A DNA stretch of 39,773 bases. It comes from Acidobacteriaceae bacterium (lineage in GTDB: Bacteria; Acidobacteriota; Terriglobia; Terriglobales; Acidobacteriaceae). Location: contig JASHOC010000107.1 in NCBI GenBank assembly GCA_030041305.1, forward strand, positions 1 to 39,773, read 5' to 3'. Position 1 is the first letter of the stretch, and each line of letters starts with the position of its first letter. The notes under the pieces were generated by a model. That model ran no database searches, had not been told where the DNA came from, and was given only the letters and a program-made list of their open reading frames with translations. The position numbers and the translations under genes were made by a program. Below, one piece after another: positions 1 through 8,271 of this stretch.

Positions 1-115
1 CCCCCACCACGTCCACCAGAAAACGCGCCAGGTGTCCGTCGGGAAGCCAATCATGCAGCGACGGGGGGAACAGCAGAGACTGGTTGACCTCATCAGGAAG
101 AAAGCTCTTGCCCAT
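1..115 (-). CDS. IS1182-type transposase, N-terminal fragment cut by the window edge
   Basis: The minus strand from 115 reads ATG and stays open for 38 codons to base 1, starting MGKSFLPDEVNQSLLFPP and continuing with a L-H-D-W-L-P-D-G-H-L-A-R-F stretch. This 'Q-S-L-L-F-P-P-S-L-x-D-W-L-P-x-G-H-L' opening is the typical N-terminus of IS1182-group DDE transposases, which move DNA by cut-and-paste. The catalytic core lies outside the window, so intactness cannot be judged. No clear ribosome-binding site is visible upstream. Bases 116-190 probably include the end of the insertion sequence, but I could not identify its inverted repeat without the other end. Confidence 0.75.
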   Translation of the reverse strand, partial: MGKSFLPDEVNQSLLFPPSLHDWLPDGHLARFLVDVVG

Positions 116-190
116 AGAGGCATCGTAAAACCAACTACCTCGCGCCAAAATTAAATCAACTGCGGAGGGAATCTATTCCCGACACACTCC

Positions 191-705
191 TAGAGCCGGT
201 TATGAACTTTGGGGCGGGCAGCGACGGGAGCCAATGTTTCCCCAGTTCTATAGCGGTTCTCCAATTGGTGTAGAGCAGAACCTCGAACGTTGAGTGGCGT
301 TTTTCCCAAGAAAACGCCACCTGGCACGCCCCTCAAGACTCCACGGGAATTGGAGAACCGCCGTAGGAGCGAGGAGGGACGCATACCGGGGCCCCCACGG
401 ACGTGCTCTTCGTCCGTGGGGTGGAACACCGGGTGTCTGCTAGCGACGAGCGACCACGAAATCGGGAAAATTGGCCCCGTCCCGAGGGGTTGCGGTGGAA
501 ATCCCGGGGTCCCCAGCGACGGCCTTTGGTCGCTGGGGTGGCAATCCGGCCATACTTCGTTCTCGCCCTTGACGGTCCACCCGCCACAGCCAGCGGGCTC
601 GGCCTCGTCTCCACCCCACGGACAAAGACCCATCCGTGGGGACCCCGGTTCTGGCCGAATTTTCGCTCGCAACGCTGTCTGCCCCAAAGTTCATAACAGG
701 CTCTA
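191..705. repeat. Large multi-hairpin inverted-repeat element, copy A (interrupted by a 117-bp element)
   Basis: Terminal arms at 191-223 and 673-705 are inverted repeats matching at 30 of 33 positions; the outermost bases are TA on both sides. A second inverted pair (221-245 with 464-483) encloses the left half. Bases from 366 on match copy B at 15824-16136, and the part before 249 also matches, so the 117-bp unit at 249-365 is an insertion. Without it the element is about 398 bp. Relative to copy B it has two extra hairpin modules, at 388-424 and 506-541, besides the shared one at 611-646. Open reading frames across it are low-complexity and different in the two copies, so it is not protein-coding. 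It could be a non-autonomous mobile element, a structured RNA, or both. The right end overlaps the stop codon of the dehydrogenase gene. Confidence 0.85.
249..365 (+). repeat. 117-bp TA-flanked palindromic element, copy 1
   Basis: Begins TA-TA-GCGG and ends CCGC-CG-TA. It has a 14-bp terminal inverted repeat (GCGGTTCTCCAATT with AATTGGAGAACCGC) and a central hairpin at 294-320 with a 10-bp stem (GTGGCGTTTT with AAAACGCCAC). It differs from the five-copy consensus at one base (AAGAC for AAAAC). It sits inside large element copy A. Length, short inverted repeats and TA ends resemble a miniature inverted-repeat element of the IS630/Tc1-mariner kind, which targets TA; no matching transposase lies in the window. 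Confidence 0.9.
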
Positions 706-1695
706 TAGAACGATCACTGACGATCCATCTGCGGTCTCGTGCTTCACCGCTTCGAGAGCGCGGTTGGCTTCATCGAGCGGAAACGTCGTCACGGTTTGGT
801 GAAAATCGAGCGTGCCGGCGAGGGCGAGAAAATCGTGTGCATCCTGCCGCGTCATGTTGGCCACGCTGCGCAGTTGCCGCTCGCCCCACAGCAGCTTGTC
901 GTAGTCGAACGCGGGCATTTGGTCCAGGTGGATGGCGTTGATGGCAACGACTCCTCCCTTGCGCAGCGCCGCCAGCGCGCTCACCACCACTTTGCCGCTG
1001 GGCGCGAAGGTGATGGCGCGGTCCAGCTCCACCGGCGGCTCGGCGTCTTCGTCGCCCACCCACGTTGCTCCCCTCCCTTCCGCGGCTTTGCGGTGCGCTT
1101 CGCCGCGCGTGACTACGTACACTGGGCAATCCCACGCTTGCAGTACCCGAATGGCCAGCGACGCCGAGCTGCCAAAGCCGTACAGCCCCACGCGTTCCCC
1201 GCGCTCCACGCCCGCGACCCGCAGGCTGCGGAAGCCGATGATGCCCGCGCACAGCAGCGGAGCAAGGCGCGCCGACTCCACGCCCTCCGGCAGCGGCACG
1301 GAGAAATCCGCGCGCACTGTCGCGTATTCCGCATACCCGCCATTCACCGTGTAGCCGGTGAAGACCGGATGATCGCAGAGATTCTCCATCCCATGTCGGC
1401 AATACCAGCAGTCTCCGTCAACGCCGCCCACCCAGGAAACGCCCACGCGGGCGACCGGAGGCAGGCTCGCGGTGGCGCCACCCAACACGTGGCCCACAAT
1501 CTGATGGCCGGGAATGATGCGCGGCTGGATTGGCGCAAGATCCCCTTCCACAATGTGCAGATCGGTGCGACACACACCGCAAGCCTGCACCTTCAACAAC
1601 ACTTCCCCAGGGCGCGGCTCGGGCATCGGCCGCTCTTCCAGGGAGAGCCACTTGCCGGGAGCTCTCGAAGTCGGGTCGTAAACTGCTGCGCGCAT
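703..1695 (-). CDS. Zinc-dependent alcohol dehydrogenase family protein
   Basis: 330 aa, medium-chain dehydrogenase/reductase fold; expected to oxidise an alcohol or reduce an aldehyde with NAD(P)H in the cytoplasm. The catalytic-zinc region reads A-C-G-V-C-R-T-D-L-H, followed by G-H-Q-I-V-G. The structural-zinc loop is D-G-D-C-W-Y-C-R-H-G-M-E-N-L-C, in which the first of the four usual cysteines is Asp. The nucleotide-binding turn is G-L-Y-G-F-G-S-S-A. Length is normal for the propanol-preferring/YogA-like subgroup. The ATG at 1695 has GGAG a few bases upstream. The substrate cannot be told from the sequence. The stop codon (703-705) is the terminal TAG of large repeat copy A, so the last residues may have been trimmed by that insertion. 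Confidence 0.85.
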   Translation of the reverse strand: MRAAVYDPTSRAPGKWLSLEERPMPEPRPGEVLLKVQACGVCRTDLHIVEGDLAPIQPRIIPGHQIVGHVLGGATASLPPVARVGVSWVGGVDGDCWYCRHGMENLCDHPVFTGYTVNGGYAEYATVRADFSVPLPEGVESARLAPLLCAGIIGFRSLRVAGVERGERVGLYGFGSSASLAIRVLQAWDCPVYVVTRGEAHRKAAEGRGATWVGDEDAEPPVELDRAITFAPSGKVVVSALAALRKGGVVAINAIHLDQMPAFDYDKLLWGERQLRSVANMTRQDAHDFLALAGTLDFHQTVTTFPLDEANRALEAVKHETADGSSVIVL

Positions 1696-1765
1696 GCTCT
1701 TCTCCAGCCGTCCGCGCCCTCTTGCGCTACGGAACGGCCATCCTGAAACTGGCTATCCGAGCGCA

Positions 1766-1808
1766 GAAAAACGCGCCATCCTCTCCTCGGGGTGGATGGC
1801 GCGTTTTT
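1766..1808. terminator. Bidirectional intrinsic terminator
   Basis: A 15-bp stem (AAAAACGCGCCATCC with GGATGGCGCGTTTTT) has a short loop and a T run on either strand. On the minus strand it lies downstream of the TonB-domain gene and the 117-bp repeat and upstream of the dehydrogenase, so it should separate these two genes into different transcripts. Confidence 0.75.
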
Positions 1809-1826
1809 CAAACCAGGTTCAGCTTC

Positions 1827-1943
1827 TATAGCGGTTCTCCAATTGGTGTAGAGTAGAACCTCGAACGTTGAGTGGCGTTTTTCCCAAGAAAACGCCACCT
1901 GGCACGCCCCTCAAAACTCCACGGGAATTGGAGAACCGCCGTA
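1827..1943 (+). repeat. 117-bp TA-flanked palindromic element, copy 2
   Basis: Same boundaries as copy 1 (TA-TA-GCGG to CCGC-CG-TA), with one base different from consensus (GAGTAGAACC for GAGCAGAACC). It lies between the TonB-domain gene stop codon (1955) and the terminator at 1766-1808. Confidence 0.9.
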
Positions 1944-1954
1944 ATGCCTAAGCC

Positions 1955-3133
1955 CTAGTAAAGCCGGAAGTTGACCTCGACGGTAATCATGACGGGAACC
2001 GGCGTTCTGCCGTCCTTCATGGCCGGCTTGAAGCGATATTTGCGGACCGCTTCAAGAGCCTTTTCGTCCAGCCCCATGCCCAGTGGCCGAACCACGTGCG
2101 GATCCACCGGATTCCCGTGCGCGTCGACAATCATCTCAATCAGGCAAACGCCCTGATACTTGGCCCGGCGCGCTTCGTCGGAGAACTCGGCCTCCACCGT
2201 GTTGAGGGGCACCGGCGCTGAAATTCCGCCACCCACGCGGTAAACGCCCCCGCCTACGTTACCGCCATAGCCGGGGCCATAGCCATTGCCCTGGCCCGAA
2301 CCCAGTCCGCCGCCACTCCCGGTGCCCATGCCGCCGCCACTTCCGGTCCCGTTCGATAGCACCACGTTCGCCGAGCTCTTCATGCCGATAATGGGCAGGG
2401 TCGGATTGTCAGGTAGTTGAATGTTGTTCTGCACGTTGATGGCCGCGGGAACCGGAATTTTCGGATTATCGAAGGTCTGCACTTGCGGCGGAACGATGGG
2501 ATCCTTCTCGATCTTGGGTAGCTTGCCTTTGCTCGCTTCGATGAGGCTGCGGTCGCCTCCGCCTCCTCCTCCACCGGCCTTGTTCACATCCTTGGGAGCC
2601 TTCCACTCCCCCACGTCGATGTTCATGGCCTGAAGCTGGGGCCGCGCGACTTCAATGACTTTTCTGACCCCGAAGATCAGAACCAGAACCAGAATGACGC
2701 CATTGACCGAGGTCGAAATTCCAATTGCCCATGGGTTGGGCTTAACCGCCATGCGGTCGGGAACCGGGATCGGCGTCGAGGTTAACTCGAGCGGCGGCAG
2801 CTTCTGGGGAAAGAAAACATCGCGGATGCTCTCCCAGAGGTCGGTCCAGATGGGTTTTTCCTCAAACGCCTTGCCGAGCAGGGCGTCGAGCTCGTGCCCA
2901 GTGCCGGCTTCCACGGATCGGGGCTCCGCTTCTGCCTGTGTCAGGATTTCGTTTGCCATAGTGATTGCTGGCTCGGTTCCCTTCGCCTGTTCGGGGGGAA
3001 GCGCGCCCGAAAACAGGCCCATCGACCCATTATGCTTGATTCTGCCGAGACTTGTCTCGGAGCCGGCTATGCTCTTCTGCGCCTGATTCTCCCAAGACTC
3101 ATATTCCGGCCTTTCGAGTGCTCCCATAAACAA
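1955..3133 (-). CDS. TonB-domain energy-transducer-like protein, glycine-rich
   Basis: 392 aa. It has an acidic cytoplasmic N-terminus, one membrane segment at about residues 136-156, a linker with a run of seven glycines (about 187-193) and a second Gly/Ser-rich stretch (about 264-302). A C-terminal TonB fold follows (about 315-392; Y-Q-G-V-C-L-I-E-M-I-V-D, then E-A-V-R-K-Y-R-F-K-P-A). TonB proteins pass proton-motive energy from the inner membrane to outer-membrane receptors. The linker is Gly-rich rather than the usual Pro/Lys-rich one. The longest frame starts at TTG (3133) with GAAAGG 6 nt upstream; ATG at 3127 or at 2959 are alternatives. Divergent from ileS, with 122 bp between them. 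No exbB/exbD lies nearby, so its partner is unknown. Confidence 0.8.
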   Translation of the reverse strand: MFMGALERPEYESWENQAQKSIAGSETSLGRIKHNGSMGLFSGALPPEQAKGTEPAITMANEILTQAEAEPRSVEAGTGHELDALLGKAFEEKPIWTDLWESIRDVFFPQKLPPLELTSTPIPVPDRMAVKPNPWAIGISTSVNGVILVLVLIFGVRKVIEVARPQLQAMNIDVGEWKAPKDVNKAGGGGGGGDRSLIEASKGKLPKIEKDPIVPPQVQTFDNPKIPVPAAINVQNNIQLPDNPTLPIIGMKSSANVVLSNGTGSGGGMGTGSGGGLGSGQGNGYGPGYGGNVGGGVYRVGGGISAPVPLNTVEAEFSDEARRAKYQGVCLIEMIVDAHGNPVDPHVVRPLGMGLDEKALEAVRKYRFKPAMKDGRTPVPVMITVEVNFRLY

Positions 3134-3255
3134 TAGACGCCTTTCACAGAAGGTTTGTTACCTGGAAATCTTGCCCTGGCATTTACACTGAGGAATGGAC
3201 CAATTTTACACTGAAAACTGAAAATTGACCGATTCGCATCACCGACGGAGCCCCG

Positions 3256-6231
3256 ATGCCCTCAACGCCTGACCTGAAGGCGACGCTTACCCTTCCTCAG
3301 ACGGCTTTCCCCATGAAAGCCAACCTTCCCCAGAACGAGCCCCACCGGCTCGCCCGCTGGGCTTCTCTGGGTCTCTACGAAGAGCTGCGCAAAGCTCGCC
3401 GCGGCCGTCCCACCTATCTTCTCCACGACGGCCCGCCTTACGCCAACGGGCCCATTCATCTCGGTCATGCCCTCAACAAAGGGTTAAAAGACTTCGTGGT
3501 CAAGTCAAAGACCATGGCTGGATTTGACGCTCCCTACGTGCCCGGTTACGACTGCCATGGGCTGCCCATTGAAATCAAGGTCGACGAAAAGTTGGGCCAC
3601 AAAAAGCTGGAAATGCCCGCCCCCGCAGTGTTGGAGGCGTGCCGGGCCTACGCGCAAAAATACGTCGATCTGCAAACTTCCCAATTCCAGCGCATCGGCT
3701 GCTTCGGCCGCTGGGCGGCGCCGTACAAAACCATGGCCCGCGGCTACGAGGCGCGGACGCTGGAGGCTTTTTACGGATTTCCGGAGAAGGGATTCGTTTA
3801 TCGCGGGCTGAAGCCTGTCTACTGGTGCATTCATGACCGTACTGCCCTGGCCGAGGCAGAGGTCGAGTACCAACAGCATACCAGTCCTTCGGTGTTTGTG
3901 CGCTACAAATTAACGTCCGATCCGGCGGCCATCGCTCCCTCGCTGGCGGGCCGGGATGTGGCGACAATCATCTGGACCACCACCCCCTGGACGCTTCCTG
4001 CGTCGATGGCGGTGGCCTTTCACCCCGATTTCGAGTACGTAGCACTGGCGGCCGGCGAGGGCCCCAACGCCCCGGTTTACCTTATCGCCGCGGCGCTGGC
4101 CGAACAGGTCGCCGCGGCGTGCAAACTGCGCACGACCAAGGAGCTCGCGCGCTTCCAAGGCGCGGCGCTTGACCGCGTCACCTTCCAGCATCCTTTCCTG
4201 GACCGCAGTGTCCTCGGGGTTTTGGCCACCTACGTCACGGCCGACGCCGGCACGGGAGCGGTGCACACGGCGCCCGCCCATGGCGCCGACGACTTTGCTA
4301 CCGGCCAGCGCTATGGTCTCGACCCCACGTCGCGCGTGGACGCAGGCGGCCACCTGCACGTCGATCCCGCTGCGTGGCCGTTTGCTGTGCCGCCGGCCTT
4401 CGAGGGCATGAAGGTGTGGGCTGCCAATCCCATCATTGTGGCCATGCTTGAGGAACGTGGCGCGTTGCTGGGCGGTGGCGAGTTGGAGCACGCCTATCCG
4501 CACTGCTGGCGCTGCCACCACCCCGTCATCTTCCGCGCCACCGAGCAGTGGTTTATTTCCCTCGAAACCCCCGTGAAGTCAGCCCAGGGTCAGGAAAAAA
4601 CTTTCCGGCGTCTGGCTATTGAGGAGATCGACAAGGTGGTCTGGGACCCGGCCTGGGGTAAGGAGCGGATCACCAACATGATTGCCACTCGTCCCGACTG
4701 GTGCATCAGCCGCCAGCGCATCTGGGGCGTACCGATCGCGGTATTTCTGTGTGAGACGTGCAATCAGCCTATCATTGACCCGAATCTGAACCGGAAGATC
4801 GTCGATCTGTTCGAGCGCGAGGGCGCGGAGGCGTGGCACACCACCGACGTGGCCGCGCTCGTGCCCGCCGGATCCCGTTGCGCCGGCTGCGGCAGCCACA
4901 ACTTCCGCAAAGAGACCGATATTCTCGACGTCTGGTTTGACTCCGGCGTGAGCTGGATGGCGGTTTGCGAGGCCGATCCGGACCTTCGCTCGACCTATAC
5001 GCTCTTCCAAAACCAGGCCGGCGCCCAGTGCCGCCCGGAGGTGTTGTATCTGGAGGGTGGCGATCAGCATCGCGGCTGGTTCCACTCGTCCCTGCTGACC
5101 TCGGTGGCGCTGCGCGGGCGCGCGCCGTACTCGCACGTCGCCACGGCCGGCTGGACTCTCGACGAACTGGGCCGCGCCATGTCCAAGTCTCTCGGCAACG
5201 GCGTCGATCCCGTCGATATCGCCAGCCGCATGGGAGGTGAGATCGTCCGCTTGTGGGTGGCGTCAGTGGACTTCAGGGAGGATATGGCGGCGAGCGAAAA
5301 CCTCATGGCCCGCTGCGCCGAAATCTACCGCAAGCTGCGCAACACCTTCCGCTTTCTGCTCGGCAATCTTGCCGGATTCAACCCGGCCGCCGACGCCGTC
5401 GACGAGCGCGAGCTCTTACCCCTCGACCGTTACATGCTGGCCCGCACGCGCGAACTCGTCGAGAAAATTGTTGGGCCGGATGGGAAAAGCGGCTGGTACG
5501 GAGCCTTCGAGTTCCATCGCGTGTACCAGGCGGTGAACGAGTTCGCCATCGTCGATCTGAGCGCCTTCTATCTCGACGTGCTCAAGGACCGCATGTACAC
5601 GTTCGCGCCCACGAGCCTGGCGCGGCGCTCGGCGCAGACGGTGCTGTGGCGGATCACCGAAGCGCTGGTCCGGCTGGTCGCGCCCATTCTCAGCTTCACC
5701 GCCGACGAAGTTTGGGAGCATCTGCCCCAGATCGCGGGACGCGAAGCCAGCGTGCACCTGGCGCTGTTTCCCAAGCCGGAGGAGATCTTCGCCGAAGATG
5801 CAACCAAGCTGATCGCTGAATGGAAGCGGCTCTTCGACCTGCGGGATGAAGTTTTCGCGGAGATGGAAGCCGAGCGCAAACAAGGAAAAATCGGCAAGGG
5901 TCTCGACGCGCGCGTAGAGATTGCCGCAAACGAATCCGACGCAGCGCTTTTGAGGTCTTTTGGCGACGAAGCTCTTGCCGAGTTCTTCAACGTCTCCGAA
6001 GTTGTGATCCGTTCTCCGAGAGGCGTCAACAAAGAAGGTGCTCCCGCTCGTCCTGCGGTTGTGGCCTTGCCCGCGACTGGCGTCAAGTGCGCCCGTTGCT
6101 GGCGCTACACGCAGGACACCGCCGATTACGGCGCCTGGCAGAACGTCTGTGCGCGCTGCCGTGGGGCTCTCGAAGAGATGGGCTTTACTCCGCCGAACAT
6201 TGAACAGCCGCAGACGGAGACGACCTCGTGA
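3256..6231 (+). CDS. ileS: Isoleucyl-tRNA synthetase
   Basis: 991 aa class I synthetase that charges tRNA-Ile with isoleucine and edits valine. The N-terminus ([16 protein letters not shown]) matches the family start, supporting ATG 3256. The HIGH signature is H68-L-G-H71, and the 'KMSKS' loop reads A-M-S-K-S (641-645), with Ala for the first Lys. The editing-domain T-T-T-P-W-T-L-P segment is present. A C-terminal zinc finger has Cys945, Cys948, Cys965 and Cys968. No T-box leader is visible in the 122 bp upstream, which contains two similar TTTACACTGA words. It overlaps lspA by 4 bp, so the pair is probably co-transcribed and translationally coupled. Confidence 0.98.
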   Translation: MPSTPDLKATLTLPQTAFPMKANLPQNEPHRLARWASLGLYEELRKARRGRPTYLLHDGPPYANGPIHLGHALNKGLKDFVVKSKTMAGFDAPYVPGYDCHGLPIEIKVDEKLGHKKLEMPAPAVLEACRAYAQKYVDLQTSQFQRIGCFGRWAAPYKTMARGYEARTLEAFYGFPEKGFVYRGLKPVYWCIHDRTALAEAEVEYQQHTSPSVFVRYKLTSDPAAIAPSLAGRDVATIIWTTTPWTLPASMAVAFHPDFEYVALAAGEGPNAPVYLIAAALAEQVAAACKLRTTKELARFQGAALDRVTFQHPFLDRSVLGVLATYVTADAGTGAVHTAPAHGADDFATGQRYGLDPTSRVDAGGHLHVDPAAWPFAVPPAFEGMKVWAANPIIVAMLEERGALLGGGELEHAYPHCWRCHHPVIFRATEQWFISLETPVKSAQGQEKTFRRLAIEEIDKVVWDPAWGKERITNMIATRPDWCISRQRIWGVPIAVFLCETCNQPIIDPNLNRKIVDLFEREGAEAWHTTDVAALVPAGSRCAGCGSHNFRKETDILDVWFDSGVSWMAVCEADPDLRSTYTLFQNQAGAQCRPEVLYLEGGDQHRGWFHSSLLTSVALRGRAPYSHVATAGWTLDELGRAMSKSLGNGVDPVDIASRMGGEIVRLWVASVDFREDMAASENLMARCAEIYRKLRNTFRFLLGNLAGFNPAADAVDERELLPLDRYMLARTRELVEKIVGPDGKSGWYGAFEFHRVYQAVNEFAIVDLSAFYLDVLKDRMYTFAPTSLARRSAQTVLWRITEALVRLVAPILSFTADEVWEHLPQIAGREASVHLALFPKPEEIFAEDATKLIAEWKRLFDLRDEVFAEMEAERKQGKIGKGLDARVEIAANESDAALLRSFGDEALAEFFNVSEVVIRSPRGVNKEGAPARPAVVALPATGVKCARCWRYTQDTADYGAWQNVCARCRGALEEMGFTPPNIEQPQTETTS

Positions 6232-6731
6232 GCTGGCCCGCGCCGCGCCGGCTGCCGTGGCTGCTCCTTATCTCTGCCGCAGTGGTTGCCGCCGACCGGC
6301 TCACCAAGACCTCGGTCTCCGCGCACATCCCCATCGGCGGCGCGATTCCGGTGATTGATCATGTCCTGCGGATCAGCCACTGGACCAACGAGGGCGCGGC
6401 GTTTTCGCTCTTCGCCGGCTCGGCCTCGCCGCAAACCGTGCGCTGGGGCCTGGTCGCGTTCACTATATTCGCCGCGCTGGCTGTGCTGGTCGGCATGATC
6501 CGCTACGGCAATCGCATCACCCTCACCACGGTGGCCCTGGCGCTCATCCTGGGTGGGGCCATCGGCAACGTCCATGACCGCATCGTCTATGGCTCGGTGG
6601 TGGACTTCATCGAGGTCCACATCTTCACTTATCATTGGCCCGACTTCAACCTCGCCGACTCGTCCATCGTCATCGGCGCCTGCCTGCTATTTCTTGACTC
6701 CCTGTTGCCGCACCGAGAGCGCGTGAGCTGA
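6228..6731 (+). CDS. lspA: Lipoprotein signal peptidase (signal peptidase II)
   Basis: 167 aa inner-membrane aspartyl protease that removes signal peptides from diacylglyceryl-modified prolipoproteins. About four membrane segments are visible. The catalytic aspartates are Asp117 in [10 protein letters not shown] and Asp144 in F-N-L-A-D-S. The conserved N-E-G-A-A-F-S segment is at 54-60. The start is GTG at 6228, overlapping the ileS stop codon as GTGA. The ileS-lspA order is common in bacteria. A hairpin follows directly after the stop codon. Confidence 0.96.
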   Translation: MSWPAPRRLPWLLLISAAVVAADRLTKTSVSAHIPIGGAIPVIDHVLRISHWTNEGAAFSLFAGSASPQTVRWGLVAFTIFAALAVLVGMIRYGNRITLTTVALALILGGAIGNVHDRIVYGSVVDFIEVHIFTYHWPDFNLADSSIVIGACLLFLDSLLPHRERVS

Positions 6732-6732
6732 G

Positions 6733-6755
6733 GGGAAGCTTCAGTCGAGCTTCCC
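6733..6755. terminator. Hairpin immediately after lspA
   Basis: GGGAAGCT and AGCTTCCC form an 8-bp perfect stem with a 7-nt loop directly after the lspA stop codon. There is no clear T run, so termination would be weak or Rho-assisted. On the minus strand it coincides with the end of the decayed small frame at 6741-6971. Confidence 0.4.
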
Positions 6756-6971
6756 GGCGCTGTGGTTGGCGGAAAGGTTCTGTTCCAGGTGCTCCGCTGC
6801 AAGATTTGCCTTCCAGTACTGCTCCCATTTGGTGGTAAGAAAGACCGTCGAGGGCAATGAGAATGAGCGAGGCGATGCCGAGCACCGCCGTAATCAGCTT
6901 TTTGGGGCGGGAGAACGACGTTTGCGCTTCCAACGCAGCAACTCCACAACGAGAAAAAAACGAGACCCCAT
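6741..6971 (-). pseudogene. Possible decayed small membrane-protein gene with two compensating frameshifts
   Basis: Reading from ATG 6971 gives M-G-S-R-F-F-L-V-V-E-L-L-R-W-K-R-K-R-R-S-P-A-P-K and then a stop. Slipping back one base at a C4A5 run (6899-6907) continues into a hydrophobic segment (L-I-T-A-V-L-G-I-A-S-L-I-L-I-A-L). The original frame then gives a protein-like tail (T-T-K-W-E-Q-Y-W-K-A-N-L, ending S-A-G-K-L-D) with its own stop at 6741-6743. The two shifts cancel, giving about 76 residues with one membrane segment. It may be a relic, or a real gene with two sequencing errors. Function unknown. The 117-bp element copy 3 lies 16 bp upstream of the ATG and may have separated the gene from its promoter. 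Confidence 0.35.
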
Positions 6972-6987
6972 AGATGGGAATCAACCC

Positions 6988-7104
6988 TATAGCGGTTCTC
7001 CAATTGGTGTAGAGCAGAACCTCGAACGTCGAGTGGCGTTTTTCCCAAGAAAACGCCACCTGGCACGACCCTCAAAACTCCACGGGAATTGGAGAACCGC
7101 CGTA
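6988..7104 (+). repeat. 117-bp TA-flanked palindromic element, copy 3
   Basis: Same ends as copy 1. Two bases differ from consensus: CGTCGAG for CGTTGAG and CACGACCC for CACGCCCC. The first change turns a G-T pair in a small CTCGA/TTGAG hairpin into G-C. The following 7105-7385 holds no gene I can support. Confidence 0.9.
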
Positions 7105-7385
7105 AGGGAAAATGAAGCTATCTCTTTCGCTTTCAACAGACTGCCAGCCTTGGACGCGGAGCGGTTATTTTCCGGCTTGGCGTGGGGGCCTTTGGAATTT
7201 CTTCTGTGACTCTGATTTGGCGCCTCTCCGCCCAACCGTCAACGCGGGATGCGGCAACGGATATCCGGCTCGAAAACGGGCATCCGCCCCGCAGGAAAGC
7301 TTTGTGATGAAGCGCACACCTGTGAATGCCCAGGGTGGACAGCCGTTGCAAAACGGGATCACAATACTGGTCGGAGGGTCAGAAT

Positions 7386-7574
7386 ATGAAGCCCTTTCTT
7401 CAGCTCAATCTGGTAAGCGAGAAAGAGAAGGCCGAGGCGGCAAAGAATCCTCCCGATCAAGAGAAGGAAGAAACCAAGCCCGTCGTCACGGACGAGAACC
7501 TGAACCGGATGGTGAACCGGTTCACGCACAAAGCGGCGACCCGCGGCGGCAGCCCCGGCCTTTTCTCGAAATGA
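7386..7574 (+). CDS. Small hydrophilic protein, unknown function
   Basis: 62 aa, starting M-K-P-F-L-Q-L-N-L-V-S-E-K-E-K. It is highly charged, with a Lys/Glu-rich middle, then N-L-N-R-M-V-N-R-F-T-H-K-A-A and a C-terminal S-P-G-L-F-S-K. The ATG has a near-perfect GGAGGG (7373-7378) 7 nt upstream, the main evidence that it is translated. No membrane segment or known motif is visible. The pattern suggests a small soluble, perhaps nucleic-acid- or protein-binding peptide, but no function is assigned. It stands alone, with non-coding DNA on both sides. Confidence 0.6.
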   Translation: MKPFLQLNLVSEKEKAEAAKNPPDQEKEETKPVVTDENLNRMVNRFTHKAATRGGSPGLFSK

Positions 7575-7802
7575 GGCGTTTCGGGTAGCGACCCAGCGGT
7601 GGGGCCGGCCTGCGGTTGCGGTTTCGTCACGCATTGGCAACTGGCCGGGCCCGCGCGGGAACCCTGCGCGAATGAGGAAGCACTGAACGCCCGCGGTTCG
7701 CGTGGTTTCCCCGTGCGCATGGAAACCCTGCCCGCATGTGAGCGAATTCGTGCCTTTGATGCCCGGTTCAGCGACGGTCTTCTCCGCAGCGTGCCAGGGC
7801 AG

Positions 7803-8081
7803 TTAAGAGGCAATCTGACCCAGCCCCAGCAGTCGTTTCCTGATAAGCGCCAGTTTGGCGTCGAGGCGTTCCGATTCCCATGCCGACATCGGGAGCAAGA
7901 GGCGAATTCTTGAAATCTCGTCGTATGCTTTGCGGGCGTTCCCCGCAATTCGGGCAACAGCCGTCGGCTCGCTGCGTTCAAGAGCCAATTGGGTGAAGGT
8001 GATCGCGAGATCCGCGTCCGCAAAGAGGATCTCAATGCTCACGCGGTTGCAGTCTTCTCGCGGATTGCGATGTTGGATCAT
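7803..8081 (-). CDS. Small conserved-looking hypothetical protein
   Basis: 92 aa, predicted all-helical and soluble. It begins M-I-Q-H-R-N-P-R-E-D-C-N-R-V-S-I-E-I-L-F-A-D-A-D and continues with alternating hydrophobic and charged residues through A-R-K-A-Y-D-E-I and a C-terminal L-D-A-K-L-A-L-I-R-K-R-L. Composition and third-position GC look like real coding sequence, and I have a general impression of similar short proteins in acidobacterial genomes, but no named domain. Upstream of the ATG there is only a weak AGAAGAG. Bases 7575-7802 and 8082-8271 on either side show no convincing gene. Confidence 0.6.
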   Translation of the reverse strand: MIQHRNPREDCNRVSIEILFADADLAITFTQLALERSEPTAVARIAGNARKAYDEISRIRLLLPMSAWESERLDAKLALIRKRLLGLGQIAS

Positions 8082-8271
8082 GCACAGCTCTTCTGAAGTC
8101 TGCTTTATTATGGCGCCGTTTTGGCTTCTCCGCTTGCGAGCTCAATCGGCAGACGGCCCAGCCAAGCGCCGGATATTTTTCGAGGCGGTCGAGTTTTCCG
8201 CGGCGTGCAACATCGCGCCTTTCAGGCCCCTGCCACAAACCTCGAGAATCAAGCTTCTGCCGCAGACTGAT

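Noticed and set aside
290..941. Several overlapping frames on both strands across the first large repeat
   Set aside because: They cross hairpins and the nested insertion, differ from the frames in copy B and have low-complexity composition; the DNA structure explains them.
739..1746. Long plus-strand frame opposite the alcohol dehydrogenase
   Set aside because: Antisense shadow of a clear MDR dehydrogenase; no recognisable domain.
3134..3255. T-box riboswitch upstream of ileS
   Set aside because: The spacer is only 122 bp and shows no T-box core or terminator/antiterminator pair.
6899..6907. Programmed -1 frameshift as a confident call
   Set aside because: The slippery site is canonical, but a second shift is then required and no stimulatory structure is evident; decay or read error is simpler.
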